Part shown: positions 9,976 through 19,745 of the stretch, one piece after another
Position numbering within the stretch: position 1 is the first letter of the stretch
How the letters are laid out: each line of letters opens with the position of its first letter
NCBI GenBank assembly: GCA_902624075.1
Contig: CACNWC010000001.1
Coordinates: 1 to 64,000, forward strand
DNA: 64,000 nucleotides
Reading direction: 5' to 3'
DNA from: an uncultured Pelagibacteraceae bacterium
GTDB lineage: Bacteria; Pseudomonadota; Alphaproteobacteria; Pelagibacterales; Pelagibacteraceae
Notes under the pieces: model-generated
Databases searched by the model: none
Told to the model about the DNA's origin: nothing
What the model saw: only the letters and a program-made list of their open reading frames with translations
Program-made: the position numbers and the translations under genes

Positions 9976-11235
9976 TTAGACTGCTAATTTATAAGCAAAG
10001 TTTTTTCCTAAATTTTCTTTTAACTCATTGTTAAAACGAGCAGCTTCTGCTCCATCAATAATTCTATGATCGTAAGACAATGATAAAGGCAACATAGTTC
10101 TTGTAACGAATTTTCCATCTAAGAAAACTTGTTTTTTTTCAGATCTTCCAATTCCCAATATTGCGACTTCAGGAAAATTTATAATAGGTGTAAAAAAAGA
10201 TCCTCCAATTCCACCTAAGCTTGTTATAGTCATAGAACCACCAAATAACTCTTTTTTATCAATTTTAAGATTTCTACATTGATCACTAAGAATTTTAAGT
10301 TCAGAACTTATAAGATTAATATTTTTATTGTCTGCATTTCTTAGTTTAGGAACCATTAAGCCATGGGGAGTATCCACAGCTATTCCAATATGATAATATT
10401 TTTTTACAGTCATTTTTCCACCATCAATTTCATCGATAGAACTATTAAAATTAGGAAATTTTTTCAATGAAGCGGTCAAAGCTTTAACAATAAAAGCTAA
10501 AGGTGTAATTTTTTTTTTCTCTCCAGTATATATATCAGTAAGTGAAGTTCTAAATTCCTCTAGTTCTGTGATATCTGCTTCATCATGATTGGTTACATGA
10601 GGAATATTTGTCCAAGAATTCATCAAGTATTTTGATGATAATTTTTTAACTCTTGGTATATCTTTTATTTCTACTTCTCCAAATTCTGAATGAGAATATT
10701 CTTGTTCTATCTTTTCATTACTTTTATTCTCATTATTAACTAAGTTATTAGATTTCGAAGCAACAAACAATTTTACATCACTCTCTATAACTCTACCTTT
10801 ACGTTCACTTCCTGTAACTTGATTTATATCTACCCCAAGTTCTCTTGCAAATTTTCTAACCTTTGGACTTGCTGATGATAGATTTAAAACTTTGTTTTGA
10901 TTGGTTGAAATTTTTTGAATCTCTGGTTTAATTTTTTGAGTTTTTTTAATTTCTTTTTTAATTGATGGTTTTTTTTCAACTTTTTCTTTTGCTAGATTAG
11001 TATTTTCTAAAATTAAGATTAAGTCACCCTCTGAAACTTTATCTCCCACCTTTGTTTTAAGGGTTTTAATTTTACCATCAAAATTTGAAGGAATTTCAAC
11101 GCTAGATTTATCACTCTCAATAGTTATTAAAGGATCATTTTTTTTTAGAGTTTGACCCTCAGAAACTAAAACCTCAATCACTTCTACATCTTTGAAATCT
11201 CCGATATTGGGTACTTTTATTTCAATTACTGACAT
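9976..11235 (-). CDS. aceF: Pyruvate dehydrogenase E2, dihydrolipoamide acetyltransferase
   Basis: One N-terminal lipoyl domain (IESDKSSVEIPS), peripheral subunit-binding domain (ASPKVRKFARELGVDINQVTGS), C-terminal catalytic DHRIIDG. Confidence 0.95.
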   Translation of the reverse strand: MSVIEIKVPNIGDFKDVEVIEVLVSEGQTLKKNDPLITIESDKSSVEIPSNFDGKIKTLKTKVGDKVSEGDLILILENTNLAKEKVEKKPSIKKEIKKTQKIKPEIQKISTNQNKVLNLSSASPKVRKFARELGVDINQVTGSERKGRVIESDVKLFVASKSNNLVNNENKSNEKIEQEYSHSEFGEVEIKDIPRVKKLSSKYLMNSWTNIPHVTNHDEADITELEEFRTSLTDIYTGEKKKITPLAFIVKALTASLKKFPNFNSSIDEIDGGKMTVKKYYHIGIAVDTPHGLMVPKLRNADNKNINLISSELKILSDQCRNLKIDKKELFGGSMTITSLGGIGGSFFTPIINFPEVAILGIGRSEKKQVFLDGKFVTRTMLPLSLSYDHRIIDGAEAARFNNELKENLGKNFAYKLAV

Positions 11236-14200
11236 TATAACTTTGTTGGCATTGGTTTATTATTATCTATTTTGTATTTTTTGATTGCCTCTTTGGCGTA
11301 CTTGGATGCTATTAGTTGTTCTTTAGCTAATACACTTAATCCATAAGTAACTACATGCTCTTTATCAACTTCAAAAAAATTTCTTAAATTTTTTCTAGTA
11401 TCACTTCGACCAAAACCATCTGTTCCTAGTGAATAAAAACTTTTATTAACGTAGGGTCTAATCTGATCTGAATTCATTCTCATGTAGTCCGAAGCAGCTA
11501 AAATAGGTCCTTCCGTTTTACCTAAACATTTCTCAACATAAGACTTCTTTGGTTCTTTATCTGGATTTAAAAGATTATATCTTTCTACTTCTAGACCATC
11601 TCTTCTTAACTCATTAAAACTTGTTACACTCCAAATCTCACTATCTATTTGATATTCTTTTTGTAATATTTCAGCGCCTGCAATCATTTCTCTTAAAATT
11701 GTGCCAGATCCCAAAAATTGGATTTTAGTTTTTTTATATTTATTAAATTCTTTAATTTTATACATACCTTTTAAAATTCCTTCTTCACAAGATTTATCTT
11801 TAGGCATAGCTGGATGAGGATAATTTTCATTCATAGTTGTTATATAGTAAAAAATATTTTCTTTTTTTTCATGCATCCTTTTTAATCCATCTCTAAAAAT
11901 AACCGCTAACTCATAATGAAATGTTGGATCATATGATACACAGTTAGGAATCGTTGAAGCAATAAGGTGACTATGACCATCTTGATGCTGCAAGCCCTCT
12001 CCTGCTAGAGTTGTTCTTCCAGCTGTAGCTCCAATTAAAAATCCTCTAGACTGACTATCTGCGCCTGCCCATGCAAGATCTCCAATTCTTTGAAATCCAA
12101 ACATCGAGTAAAAAAGATAAATAGGTATCATCTCAATATCATGGTTTGTATATGAAGTTCCTGCTGCAATCCAAGAAGACATCGCTCCAGCTTCCGTAAT
12201 TCCTTCCTCTAAAACTTGTCCACTTTTTTCCTCTCTGTACGAGCTCAATTGAGCTGAATCTTCAGGTTCATATTTTTGTCCCTCATGAGCATAAATTCCC
12301 ACTTTTTGAAAAAAACCTTCCATACCAAATGTTCTAGCCTCATCAGGAATAATAGGGACTAATCGAGGTGCAACATTTTTATCTCTTAGTAGATTCGTGA
12401 GCATTCTGACTAATGCCATTGTAGTAGACATTTCCTTTTTACCAGTTGAAACTTTCATATTGTCAAAAATATCTTTTGGAGGAGCTTTAATTGATTTTGC
12501 ATAGGTAGTTCTCTCTGGAATAAATCCACCTAGTTGAAGTCTTCTTTCTTTAATGTATTTAATCTCTGGAGAATTTTGATCAGGCTTATAATATTCAATA
12601 TTTTTTACCTGTTGATCAGTCAATGGAACGTCAAATCTATCTCTATAATACATTAAGTCATCAACATCTAATTTCTTAGTCTGGTGTGTAGTATTAACAC
12701 TTTCCCCACTTTTACCCATACCATAACCTTTGATAGTTTTAGCAATTACAACTGTAGGGCTTCCAATATTTTTAGATGCTTTATGGTATGCTGCAAAAAC
12801 TTTATGAGGATCATGGCCTCCTCTATTTAATCTCCAGATATCTTTATCTGAAAGGCTTGAAACTAATTCTTCAGTTTCTGGATATTTACCAAAAAATTTT
12901 TTTCTAACATATGCTCCATCTCTTGCTTTCATTGCTTGATATTCACCATCAACTGTTTCATTCATTGTTTTCACTAAATGACCTGTTTTATCATTTGCTA
13001 ATAACTGATCCCAATAAGAGCCCCATATCACCTTAATAACATTCCATCCTGCGCCCCTAAAAATTCCCTCTAATTCTTGTATTATTTTTCCATTACCTCG
13101 TACAGGTCCATCCAATCTCTGAAGATTACAATTTACAACAAATATAAGGTTATCTAATTTTTCCCTCGCAGCCAAACCTATTGCTCCAAGAGATTCCGGT
13201 TCGTCCATTTCTCCATCACCCAAAAATGCCCAAACTTTTCTACCTTCATCTTTAATTAGGCCTCTATTAATTAAATATTTCATATATCTAGCTTGATAAA
13301 TAGCTAGCATTGGTCCTAAACCCATTGAGACAGTTGGAAATTGCCAAAAGTTTGGCATTAACCATGGATGAGGGTAAGAAGACAAACCACCTGGATTAAC
13401 TTCTTGTCTAAAACTATCTAACTGCTTTTCATTCAGTCTTCCCTCAAGAAATGCTCTCGCATACATTCCAGGTGCACTATGTCCTTGAAAATAAACTAAA
13501 TCTCCTCCAAATTTATTATTTTTAGCTCTCCAAAAATGATTCATTCCAACATCATATAAAGTAGCTGCAGAGGCAAAAGTTCCTATATGACCTCCAAGTT
13601 CAGGAAATTTTTTATTTGCTCTAACTACCATCGCAGCAGCATTCCATCTTATCAAAGATCTTATTCTTCTCTCTATGTTTTGATCACCACTTGATTTTTT
13701 TTCCTCACTAACAGGGATTGTATTTATATAAGGAGTATTTTGTGTATATGGAATATTGGCTCCTTCCATGTATGCTTTATTAATTAGTTCCTTGATTAAA
13801 TAGTGAGCTCTTTGATTTCCATCCTTTTCTATGACATCTGAAAGAGATTCTAGCCACTCATTTGTCTCTAATGGATCAATATCCCCCTCATTTATAACCT
13901 GTATTGTTTCTATTTTCTCTTTTTCTGTTTTTCTAATTATTTTTTTTTGCTCTTGAGTTTTTTCTAAAGAACTTTCCGCTTCTTGGATTAAATTCTCAGT
14001 ATTTTTTGGAACATCCTGTGAGGAAGAAAAATTTTGATCAACACTTGATATATATAAAATTAAATCACCCTTTGAAACTTTATCACCAACTTTTACATCT
14101 ATAGACTCAATTTTACCTGAAAAAATAGATGGTATTTCTACACTAGATTTATCACTTTCTATTGTAACAACGGGATCATTCTTTTTTATTTCTTGACCCT

Positions 14201-14273
14201 CTTTAACAAGTAATTCAATTACTTCAACATTTTCAAAGTCACCAATGTCAGGAACTAATAATTTTTCAGTCAT
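11235..14273 (-). CDS. aceE: Pyruvate dehydrogenase E1, homodimeric AceE type, with N-terminal lipoyl domain
   Basis: 1012 aa; residues about 1-78 form a lipoyl domain (IESDKSSVEIPS), followed by the AceE body (AFLGDGEMDEPES ThDP motif, RTFGMEGFFQKVGIYAHEGQKY). Confidence 0.95.
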   Translation of the reverse strand: MTEKLLVPDIGDFENVEVIELLVKEGQEIKKNDPVVTIESDKSSVEIPSIFSGKIESIDVKVGDKVSKGDLILYISSVDQNFSSSQDVPKNTENLIQEAESSLEKTQEQKKIIRKTEKEKIETIQVINEGDIDPLETNEWLESLSDVIEKDGNQRAHYLIKELINKAYMEGANIPYTQNTPYINTIPVSEEKKSSGDQNIERRIRSLIRWNAAAMVVRANKKFPELGGHIGTFASAATLYDVGMNHFWRAKNNKFGGDLVYFQGHSAPGMYARAFLEGRLNEKQLDSFRQEVNPGGLSSYPHPWLMPNFWQFPTVSMGLGPMLAIYQARYMKYLINRGLIKDEGRKVWAFLGDGEMDEPESLGAIGLAAREKLDNLIFVVNCNLQRLDGPVRGNGKIIQELEGIFRGAGWNVIKVIWGSYWDQLLANDKTGHLVKTMNETVDGEYQAMKARDGAYVRKKFFGKYPETEELVSSLSDKDIWRLNRGGHDPHKVFAAYHKASKNIGSPTVVIAKTIKGYGMGKSGESVNTTHQTKKLDVDDLMYYRDRFDVPLTDQQVKNIEYYKPDQNSPEIKYIKERRLQLGGFIPERTTYAKSIKAPPKDIFDNMKVSTGKKEMSTTMALVRMLTNLLRDKNVAPRLVPIIPDEARTFGMEGFFQKVGIYAHEGQKYEPEDSAQLSSYREEKSGQVLEEGITEAGAMSSWIAAGTSYTNHDIEMIPIYLFYSMFGFQRIGDLAWAGADSQSRGFLIGATAGRTTLAGEGLQHQDGHSHLIASTIPNCVSYDPTFHYELAVIFRDGLKRMHEKKENIFYYITTMNENYPHPAMPKDKSCEEGILKGMYKIKEFNKYKKTKIQFLGSGTILREMIAGAEILQKEYQIDSEIWSVTSFNELRRDGLEVERYNLLNPDKEPKKSYVEKCLGKTEGPILAASDYMRMNSDQIRPYVNKSFYSLGTDGFGRSDTRKNLRNFFEVDKEHVVTYGLSVLAKEQLIASKYAKEAIKKYKIDNNKPMPTKL

Positions 14274-14368
14274 TTTTATGTCTTATACACTATAAAAATA
14301 TTGTTAAATTTAAATCTTAACACATTCTGCTCAATTTTTTGACACTCTTTGTATCCATACTGAAGAAA

Positions 14369-14485
14369 ATGATTAAAAGTTTATTAAAAACACTTATTAA
14401 ACCAAAAACTAGTACTTATATCGACGCTAGCGTATGGATTCAAAAAATTTTATTAGAAGAAAAATACGGAAAAATTAATTCCTAA
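14369..14485 (+). CDS. Candidate 38-aa small protein MIKSLLKTLIKPKTSTYIDASVWIQKILLEEKYGKINS
   Basis: ATG..TAA read by eye; not in the ORF track; its stop overlaps the thiolase stop in a CTAA tetranucleotide, as for other convergent pairs here. Confidence 0.4.
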   Translation: MIKSLLKTLIKPKTSTYIDASVWIQKILLEEKYGKINS

Positions 14486-15648
14486 ATTCTCTCCAAACAT
14501 ACAGCTATACCCATCCCACCACCTATACAAAGTGTTGCACAAGCTTTATTTTTATTTTTTCTGTTCATTTCATGAATCAAAGTTACTAAAATTCTTGCTC
14601 CAGATGCACCAATAGGATGACCAAGAGCAATTGCACCTCCATTGACATTTACTTTATTTGGCTCAATTCCCAACTCATTAATTACAGCTATACTTTGAGC
14701 TGCGAAAGCTTCATTGATTTCAAATAAATCAATTTCGCGTAAATTCCATTTAGCTTTTTTAATGGCAGATCGAACTGCTTCTATTGGGCCAACACCCATT
14801 AAGGAAGGTTCTACACCGACAGAGGCCCAAGAAACTATTTTTGCTAATGGTTTCAATGATTTTTTTTTTGCTTCTTTGAAAGAAGTTAATAATAAAGCTG
14901 CAGCTCCATCATTAATACCTGAAGAATTACCTGGGGTAACAGTTCCATTATCTTGGAAAACAGTTTTTAATTTTTCTAAATCAGATAGTTTTAAACCTAA
15001 TCTTGGATGTTCATCTTTTTCAAGATAATTTCCATCAACATCTACTTTAACTATTTCATCTTTAAATCTATTATTTTTTATTGCTTCTTCAGTTTTTTTT
15101 TGAGAATTTAGAGCAAATTTATCTTGATCTTCTCTAGATATATTAAATTTTTTTGCTACATTTTCTGCTGTTACACCCATGTGATAATTATTAAAAGCAT
15201 CCATCAATCCGTCATGAAGCATTGTATCTACTAATTTATCCTCTGATATTTTTTTTTCATCTCGGTAAAAAATTGAGTGCGGAGTTAAAGACATATTTTC
15301 TTGACCACCTGAAATTATACATTTAGCCTCTCCCAATTTTATAGATTGATAAGCTGATATTATGGCTCGGAGTCCAGATCCACATACTTGATTGACTATA
15401 TAAGCAGGTTTTGAAACACTTAAGCCTGCGTTAATAGCAGCTTGTCTTGCAGGATTTTGTCCACCCCCTGTAGTTAATACCTGTCCCAAAATCACTTCGT
15501 CAATATCATTTTTATTAAGTTTAGTTTTTTTTAAAATTTCTTTTATAACTATTGATCCAAGTTGATCAGGTCTAATATTCTTTAATGTCCCTTTGTATGC
15601 TCCTATTGGAGTTCTAACTGCTTCTATAATCACTACTTCTTTTGACAT
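14482..15648 (-). CDS. Acetyl-CoA C-acetyltransferase (thiolase)
   Basis: VNQVCGSGLRA, NVNGGAIALGHPIGASGAR, CIGGGMGIA. Confidence 0.95.
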   Translation of the reverse strand: MSKEVVIIEAVRTPIGAYKGTLKNIRPDQLGSIVIKEILKKTKLNKNDIDEVILGQVLTTGGGQNPARQAAINAGLSVSKPAYIVNQVCGSGLRAIISAYQSIKLGEAKCIISGGQENMSLTPHSIFYRDEKKISEDKLVDTMLHDGLMDAFNNYHMGVTAENVAKKFNISREDQDKFALNSQKKTEEAIKNNRFKDEIVKVDVDGNYLEKDEHPRLGLKLSDLEKLKTVFQDNGTVTPGNSSGINDGAAALLLTSFKEAKKKSLKPLAKIVSWASVGVEPSLMGVGPIEAVRSAIKKAKWNLREIDLFEINEAFAAQSIAVINELGIEPNKVNVNGGAIALGHPIGASGARILVTLIHEMNRKNKNKACATLCIGGGMGIAVCLERI

Positions 15649-15731
15649 ATTAATCCTGAAATTTTAGAATTGTCTTATCATTAAAATACACTAAAATTTA
15701 AAATACTATAATAAAAATAAAAATTAAAAAT

Positions 15732-15808
15732 GCGCCTGTAGCTCAACTGGATAGAGCGCTTGGCTACGGACCAGGAGGTTCTGGGTTCGACTCCTAGCAG
15801 GCGCACCA
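15732..15808 (+). tRNA. tRNA-Arg (anticodon ACG)
   Basis: Cloverleaf: GCGCCTG acceptor, D-arm GCTC..GAGC, anticodon stem CTTGG/CCAGG with loop CTACGGA, T-arm CTGGGTTCGACTCCTAG, encoded CCA. Confidence 0.95.
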
Positions 15809-15823
15809 AAAAAGGAATTAAAA

Positions 15824-15922
15824 TTGTTCAAATGGATATTTAAAACCTCGCTTCAAATGTCAGTAATTTATTTTTTTATTATTATTTTTATAATTTTATT
15901 AATTTTAACTTTTGTATTATAA
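15824..15922 (+). CDS. Candidate 32-aa single-TM small protein (TTG start) or 21-aa from internal ATG at 15857
   Basis: MFKWIFKTSLQMSVIYFFIIIFIILLILTFVL; AAGGAA upstream of the TTG; not in the ORF track. Confidence 0.35.
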   Translation: MFKWIFKTSLQMSVIYFFIIIFIILLILTFVL

Positions 15923-15928
15923 GAAATT

Positions 15929-16354
15929 ATGCCTAATAATTTTGAGCAAATTAGTTTGAAACAAGGCTTCATGAAACATAATGGTGGTCTTTTGTTTAGA
16001 AATATTTCTGATACAGAATATGAATTTAAATCTACAATAAATGAAAACCATTTAAATGCAGCAGGTATTACTCATGGGGGCTATTTAGCAGCTTTAATAG
16101 ATGCTGGTGCCGGCACAGCCGCACATAGATCTGCAGTAAACGCACCTTGTGTAACTATTTCATTAGATTTGAAATTTATTGGTTCATCTAAAAATGGTGA
16201 CGAAATAATTGGAAAGGTAAAAATTTTAAAAAAGACTAAAACACTAATTTTTTTATTTTGTGAACTTAAATGTAGTGATAAAATTATCACTTCAGCATCA
16301 GGTGTTTGGAAGATATTAAAAATTAAACCCTCAAAGTTAGGGCCTGGTGGTTAA
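15929..16354 (+). CDS. PaaI-family hotdog thioesterase
   Basis: AAGITHGGYLAALIDAGAGTAAH and SLDLKFIGSSK motifs. Confidence 0.85.
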   Translation: MPNNFEQISLKQGFMKHNGGLLFRNISDTEYEFKSTINENHLNAAGITHGGYLAALIDAGAGTAAHRSAVNAPCVTISLDLKFIGSSKNGDEIIGKVKILKKTKTLIFLFCELKCSDKIITSASGVWKILKIKPSKLGPGG

Positions 16355-16526
16355 ATTATTTTTTAATTATTATTACAGTTATAATTTTAATTATGTTAAA
16401 CTAAGTTTTTATAATTAGTAAAATGAGAACTTTTTACCATCCGATTCGGTCATGTTTTAGTCTATTTTTGTTCTTTAACACTAACAATATCTGGTAGGTT
16501 AAAAAAAAAATATACTAAAGATAGAA

Positions 16527-19001
16527 ATGATTAAAAATAAAATTACCGCTGTTCTAGGCCCAACCAACACTGGAAAAACTCACCTAGCCATTGAAACAAT
16601 GTTGTCTTTTGATAATGGAATGATTGGTTTTCCTTTAAGACTTTTGGCTCGAGAAGTTTACGATAAAGTAAAAATAAAAACTGGAGTAGAAAAGGTTGCT
16701 TTAATTACTGGCGAAGAAAAGATAATTCCTCCAAATGCAAAATATTTTCTTTGCACTGTAGAATCTATGCCTATTAATAAAGAATTAGACTTTGTTGGTG
16801 TAGATGAAATTCAAATGTGCGCTGATCATGAACGTGGGCATATATTCACCGATAGACTGCTTAATATGAGGGGAACAAAATTAACAATGTTAATGGGTTC
16901 AAACACTATAAAAGAAATTATTTCAAAATTAGACGATGATATTGAATTCATTGATAGGAGTCGGTTATCCAAACTTTCATATTCAGGCCACAAAAAAATT
17001 TCAAGAATTGATAGAAAAACAGCAATTATTGCTTTTTCTACTGAGGAAGTTTATGCAATTGCAGAGTTGATAAGAAGGCAAAAAGGTGGTGCAGCAATTG
17101 TAATGGGATCTTTAAGTCCTAAAACCCGAAATGCACAAGTAGAATTATATCAATCAGGTGATGTTGATTTTTTAGTTGCTACAGATGCAATAGGCATGGG
17201 TATTAATATGGATTTAAATAATGTTTATTTTTCAAATCTAAAAAAATTTGATGGAAAAAAATTAAGACGTTTAAATTTATCAGAAATTGGACAAATCGCA
17301 GGAAGAGCTGGTAGGTATTTAAATGATGGTAACTTTGGTATAACCGGTCAATGTAAAGAAATTAATTCTGATGAGGTTGAATTGCTTGAAAATCATAAAT
17401 TCGAGAATATCCAATCATTATTTTGGAGAAACTCTAATTTAAATTTTAATAATTCTTTAACGTTAATAAAGTCTTTGGATGAAAAACCAAATAATAATTG
17501 GTTAAGAAAAATTAATGAGTGTGAGGACGAAAGAGCACTTAAATTTTTTCTTAAAGAAAAAAATTTTATTAATATCAAATTCGACCATGAAAAATTAAAA
17601 TTATTATGGGAATGTTGTCAAATACCTGATTTTGTTAAAAAAACGTATGGTCATCATTATGAAGTAATTAGAAATGTATTTAAATATTTGAACAGTGAAA
17701 AAGGTAAAATTTCTGACAATTATATGCATTTTCAGTTAATGAAGCTTGATAAATTAGAGGGAAATGTAGATTCTTTATCAAATAGAATTGCAAATGTAAG
17801 AACTTGGTCTTATGTTTCAAATAAAAATAATTGGGTAGAAAATCAAAATTATTGGATAGAAAAAACAAAATTATTAGAAGATAGACTTTCAGATAGACTT
17901 CATGAGGAACTTACTAAAACATTTATTGATAAACGTGCAAGTGTTCTTGCAAGAGGTTTAAAACAAGATATGAAATTTGATACAAAAATTTTAGAAGATA
18001 ATAAAGTGATGATCGATAGTCAATTTATTGGAAAAATTAATGGATTAAAATTAGAGCTTGATTTAAAAAAAGGAGCACTCGAAACAGATATTAAATCTCT
18101 TAAAAAAGCAGCAAGACAAACAGTAGGACCCGAATTAGAAAAAAGGATACAAATTATTATTGAAACAGGATTAATTGAATTACATGACGATTTTAAGATT
18201 TATTGGAATAAGTCTGCTATTGCGAAACTAAGACCTGGTAAAGATTATTTAATTCCAAATATTGAATTAATAGTAGACGATATTATAGAAAAAAATCAAA
18301 AACAAAAATTAATTAATTTTATTGATAGATGGATTAAAAACAAAATTGATAATGTTTTAAACAGTTTAATTAATCTTAAGAATATTAAAGACACGAATTC
18401 ATCAATTAAAGCACTGGCATTTCAATTATATGAAAATAATGGTGTTCTTAAGAGAGATCAAGTACATGAATATATAAAAAGCTTACAACAAAATGAAAGA
18501 AAAGTTTTAAGAGACCTTGGGGTAAAATTTGGTAGATATCACATTTTTTTATACAAATTAATAAAACCCGATGCTGTTTCTTTAAGAACTATGCTTTGGA
18601 AAAATTACCACCAAAAATATTTCAATCTAAAACCTCCTACATTTGGATTGAATTTTATCGATGACAAAAATTATAAAAATAAAAATTTTATGTTACTTTG
18701 TGGTTTTGAAAGTTTTAATAATTTTTTTGTAAGAATTGATATTCTTGAAAGATTATTTGTTCAAATAATCAACTCTAATAACGAAAATGAGATAAAAATG
18801 ATACCTGAGATGTTAAATTTATTAGGTTGTAGTAAAGAAAATTTTAAAAAATTACTTAAAATTATGGGTTACAAAATTTTTGAAAAAAACAACGATACAT
18901 TTTTTAAATATTTACCAATGAAGAGAACTAAAAAAATCTTTAATAAAAAAAGTTCCAAAGAAAGTCCCTTTGGTATTTTAAAGACACTAAATCTATCGTA
19001 A
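16527..19001 (+). CDS. SUV3-like ATP-dependent RNA helicase
   Basis: Walker A GPTNTGKTH, DEIQ box, ATDAIGMGINMDLNNVYF, QIAGRAGR. Confidence 0.88.
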   Translation: MIKNKITAVLGPTNTGKTHLAIETMLSFDNGMIGFPLRLLAREVYDKVKIKTGVEKVALITGEEKIIPPNAKYFLCTVESMPINKELDFVGVDEIQMCADHERGHIFTDRLLNMRGTKLTMLMGSNTIKEIISKLDDDIEFIDRSRLSKLSYSGHKKISRIDRKTAIIAFSTEEVYAIAELIRRQKGGAAIVMGSLSPKTRNAQVELYQSGDVDFLVATDAIGMGINMDLNNVYFSNLKKFDGKKLRRLNLSEIGQIAGRAGRYLNDGNFGITGQCKEINSDEVELLENHKFENIQSLFWRNSNLNFNNSLTLIKSLDEKPNNNWLRKINECEDERALKFFLKEKNFINIKFDHEKLKLLWECCQIPDFVKKTYGHHYEVIRNVFKYLNSEKGKISDNYMHFQLMKLDKLEGNVDSLSNRIANVRTWSYVSNKNNWVENQNYWIEKTKLLEDRLSDRLHEELTKTFIDKRASVLARGLKQDMKFDTKILEDNKVMIDSQFIGKINGLKLELDLKKGALETDIKSLKKAARQTVGPELEKRIQIIIETGLIELHDDFKIYWNKSAIAKLRPGKDYLIPNIELIVDDIIEKNQKQKLINFIDRWIKNKIDNVLNSLINLKNIKDTNSSIKALAFQLYENNGVLKRDQVHEYIKSLQQNERKVLRDLGVKFGRYHIFLYKLIKPDAVSLRTMLWKNYHQKYFNLKPPTFGLNFIDDKNYKNKNFMLLCGFESFNNFFVRIDILERLFVQIINSNNENEIKMIPEMLNLLGCSKENFKKLLKIMGYKIFEKNNDTFFKYLPMKRTKKIFNKKSSKESPFGILKTLNLS

Positions 19002-19005
19002 AAAG

Positions 19006-19422
19006 ATGTTTTTTAAGAAAAATAAAGATGAAAAAGAAAATGAAAATTTAATTAAAATTTCAGCTTTATTAATCCATGCGGCTAAAATTGATCAAGACTT
19101 TTCTCATAAAGAAGTAGAGATCATAAAACAAACTCTCATTAAAATAGGTGCTAAAAATGAAGATTTGGAAAAAATTATAGAAAATGCAAAAAAAGTTGAG
19201 GAAGATTCTAACCAAATTTTAAATTTTACTAAAGAAGTTAAAAACATGGATGAAGAAAATAAAATTAAGATAATTGAAGCCTTGTGGCAAATTATATACT
19301 CAAATAATGAAGCAGATATCTACGAAACTAGTTTAATGAGAAGGCTAGGTGGATTATTGTATATTGACAGTAAAACCATGGGAGATATTAAGAGCAAAAT
19401 CAAAGAAAAAAAACCACAATGA
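19006..19422 (+). CDS. TerB-like (tellurite resistance family) protein
   Basis: Helical TerB pattern: [23 protein letters not shown]...[29 protein letters not shown]. Confidence 0.8.
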   Translation: MFFKKNKDEKENENLIKISALLIHAAKIDQDFSHKEVEIIKQTLIKIGAKNEDLEKIIENAKKVEEDSNQILNFTKEVKNMDEENKIKIIEALWQIIYSNNEADIYETSLMRRLGGLLYIDSKTMGDIKSKIKEKKPQ

Positions 19423-19745
19423 CATATCTCGTTAATGACAAATGTATTAAATGTAAATACATGGATTGTGTTGAGGTATGCCCTGTTGATTGTTTTTATG
19501 AAGGTAAAAATATGCTTGTAATTAGACCTGATGAGTGTATAGATTGTGGCGTTTGTGAACCAGAATGCCCAGTGGATGCAATTAAAGCAGATACGGAACC
19601 TGGTAGCGAAAAGTGGTTAGAAATAAATACAAAATATTCTGAAATCTGGCCAAATATAAGTGAAAAAAAAGATCCACCTTCGGATCATGAAAAATATAAA
19701 GATGAGCAAAATAAGTTTGAAAAATATTTTAAAGAAAACATTTAA
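19419..19745 (+). CDS. fdxA: Ferredoxin (7Fe/8Fe, FdxA type)
   Basis: [21 protein letters not shown] and [16 protein letters not shown]. Confidence 0.94.
   Translation: MTYLVNDKCIKCKYMDCVEVCPVDCFYEGKNMLVIRPDECIDCGVCEPECPVDAIKADTEPGSEKWLEINTKYSEIWPNISEKKDPPSDHEKYKDEQNKFEKYFKENI

Noticed and set aside
16423-16497. 24-aa ORF MRTFYHPIRSCFSLFLFFNTNNIW before the helicase gene
   Set aside because: No SD and no other support; the boxA-like reading of the same DNA is equally plausible.
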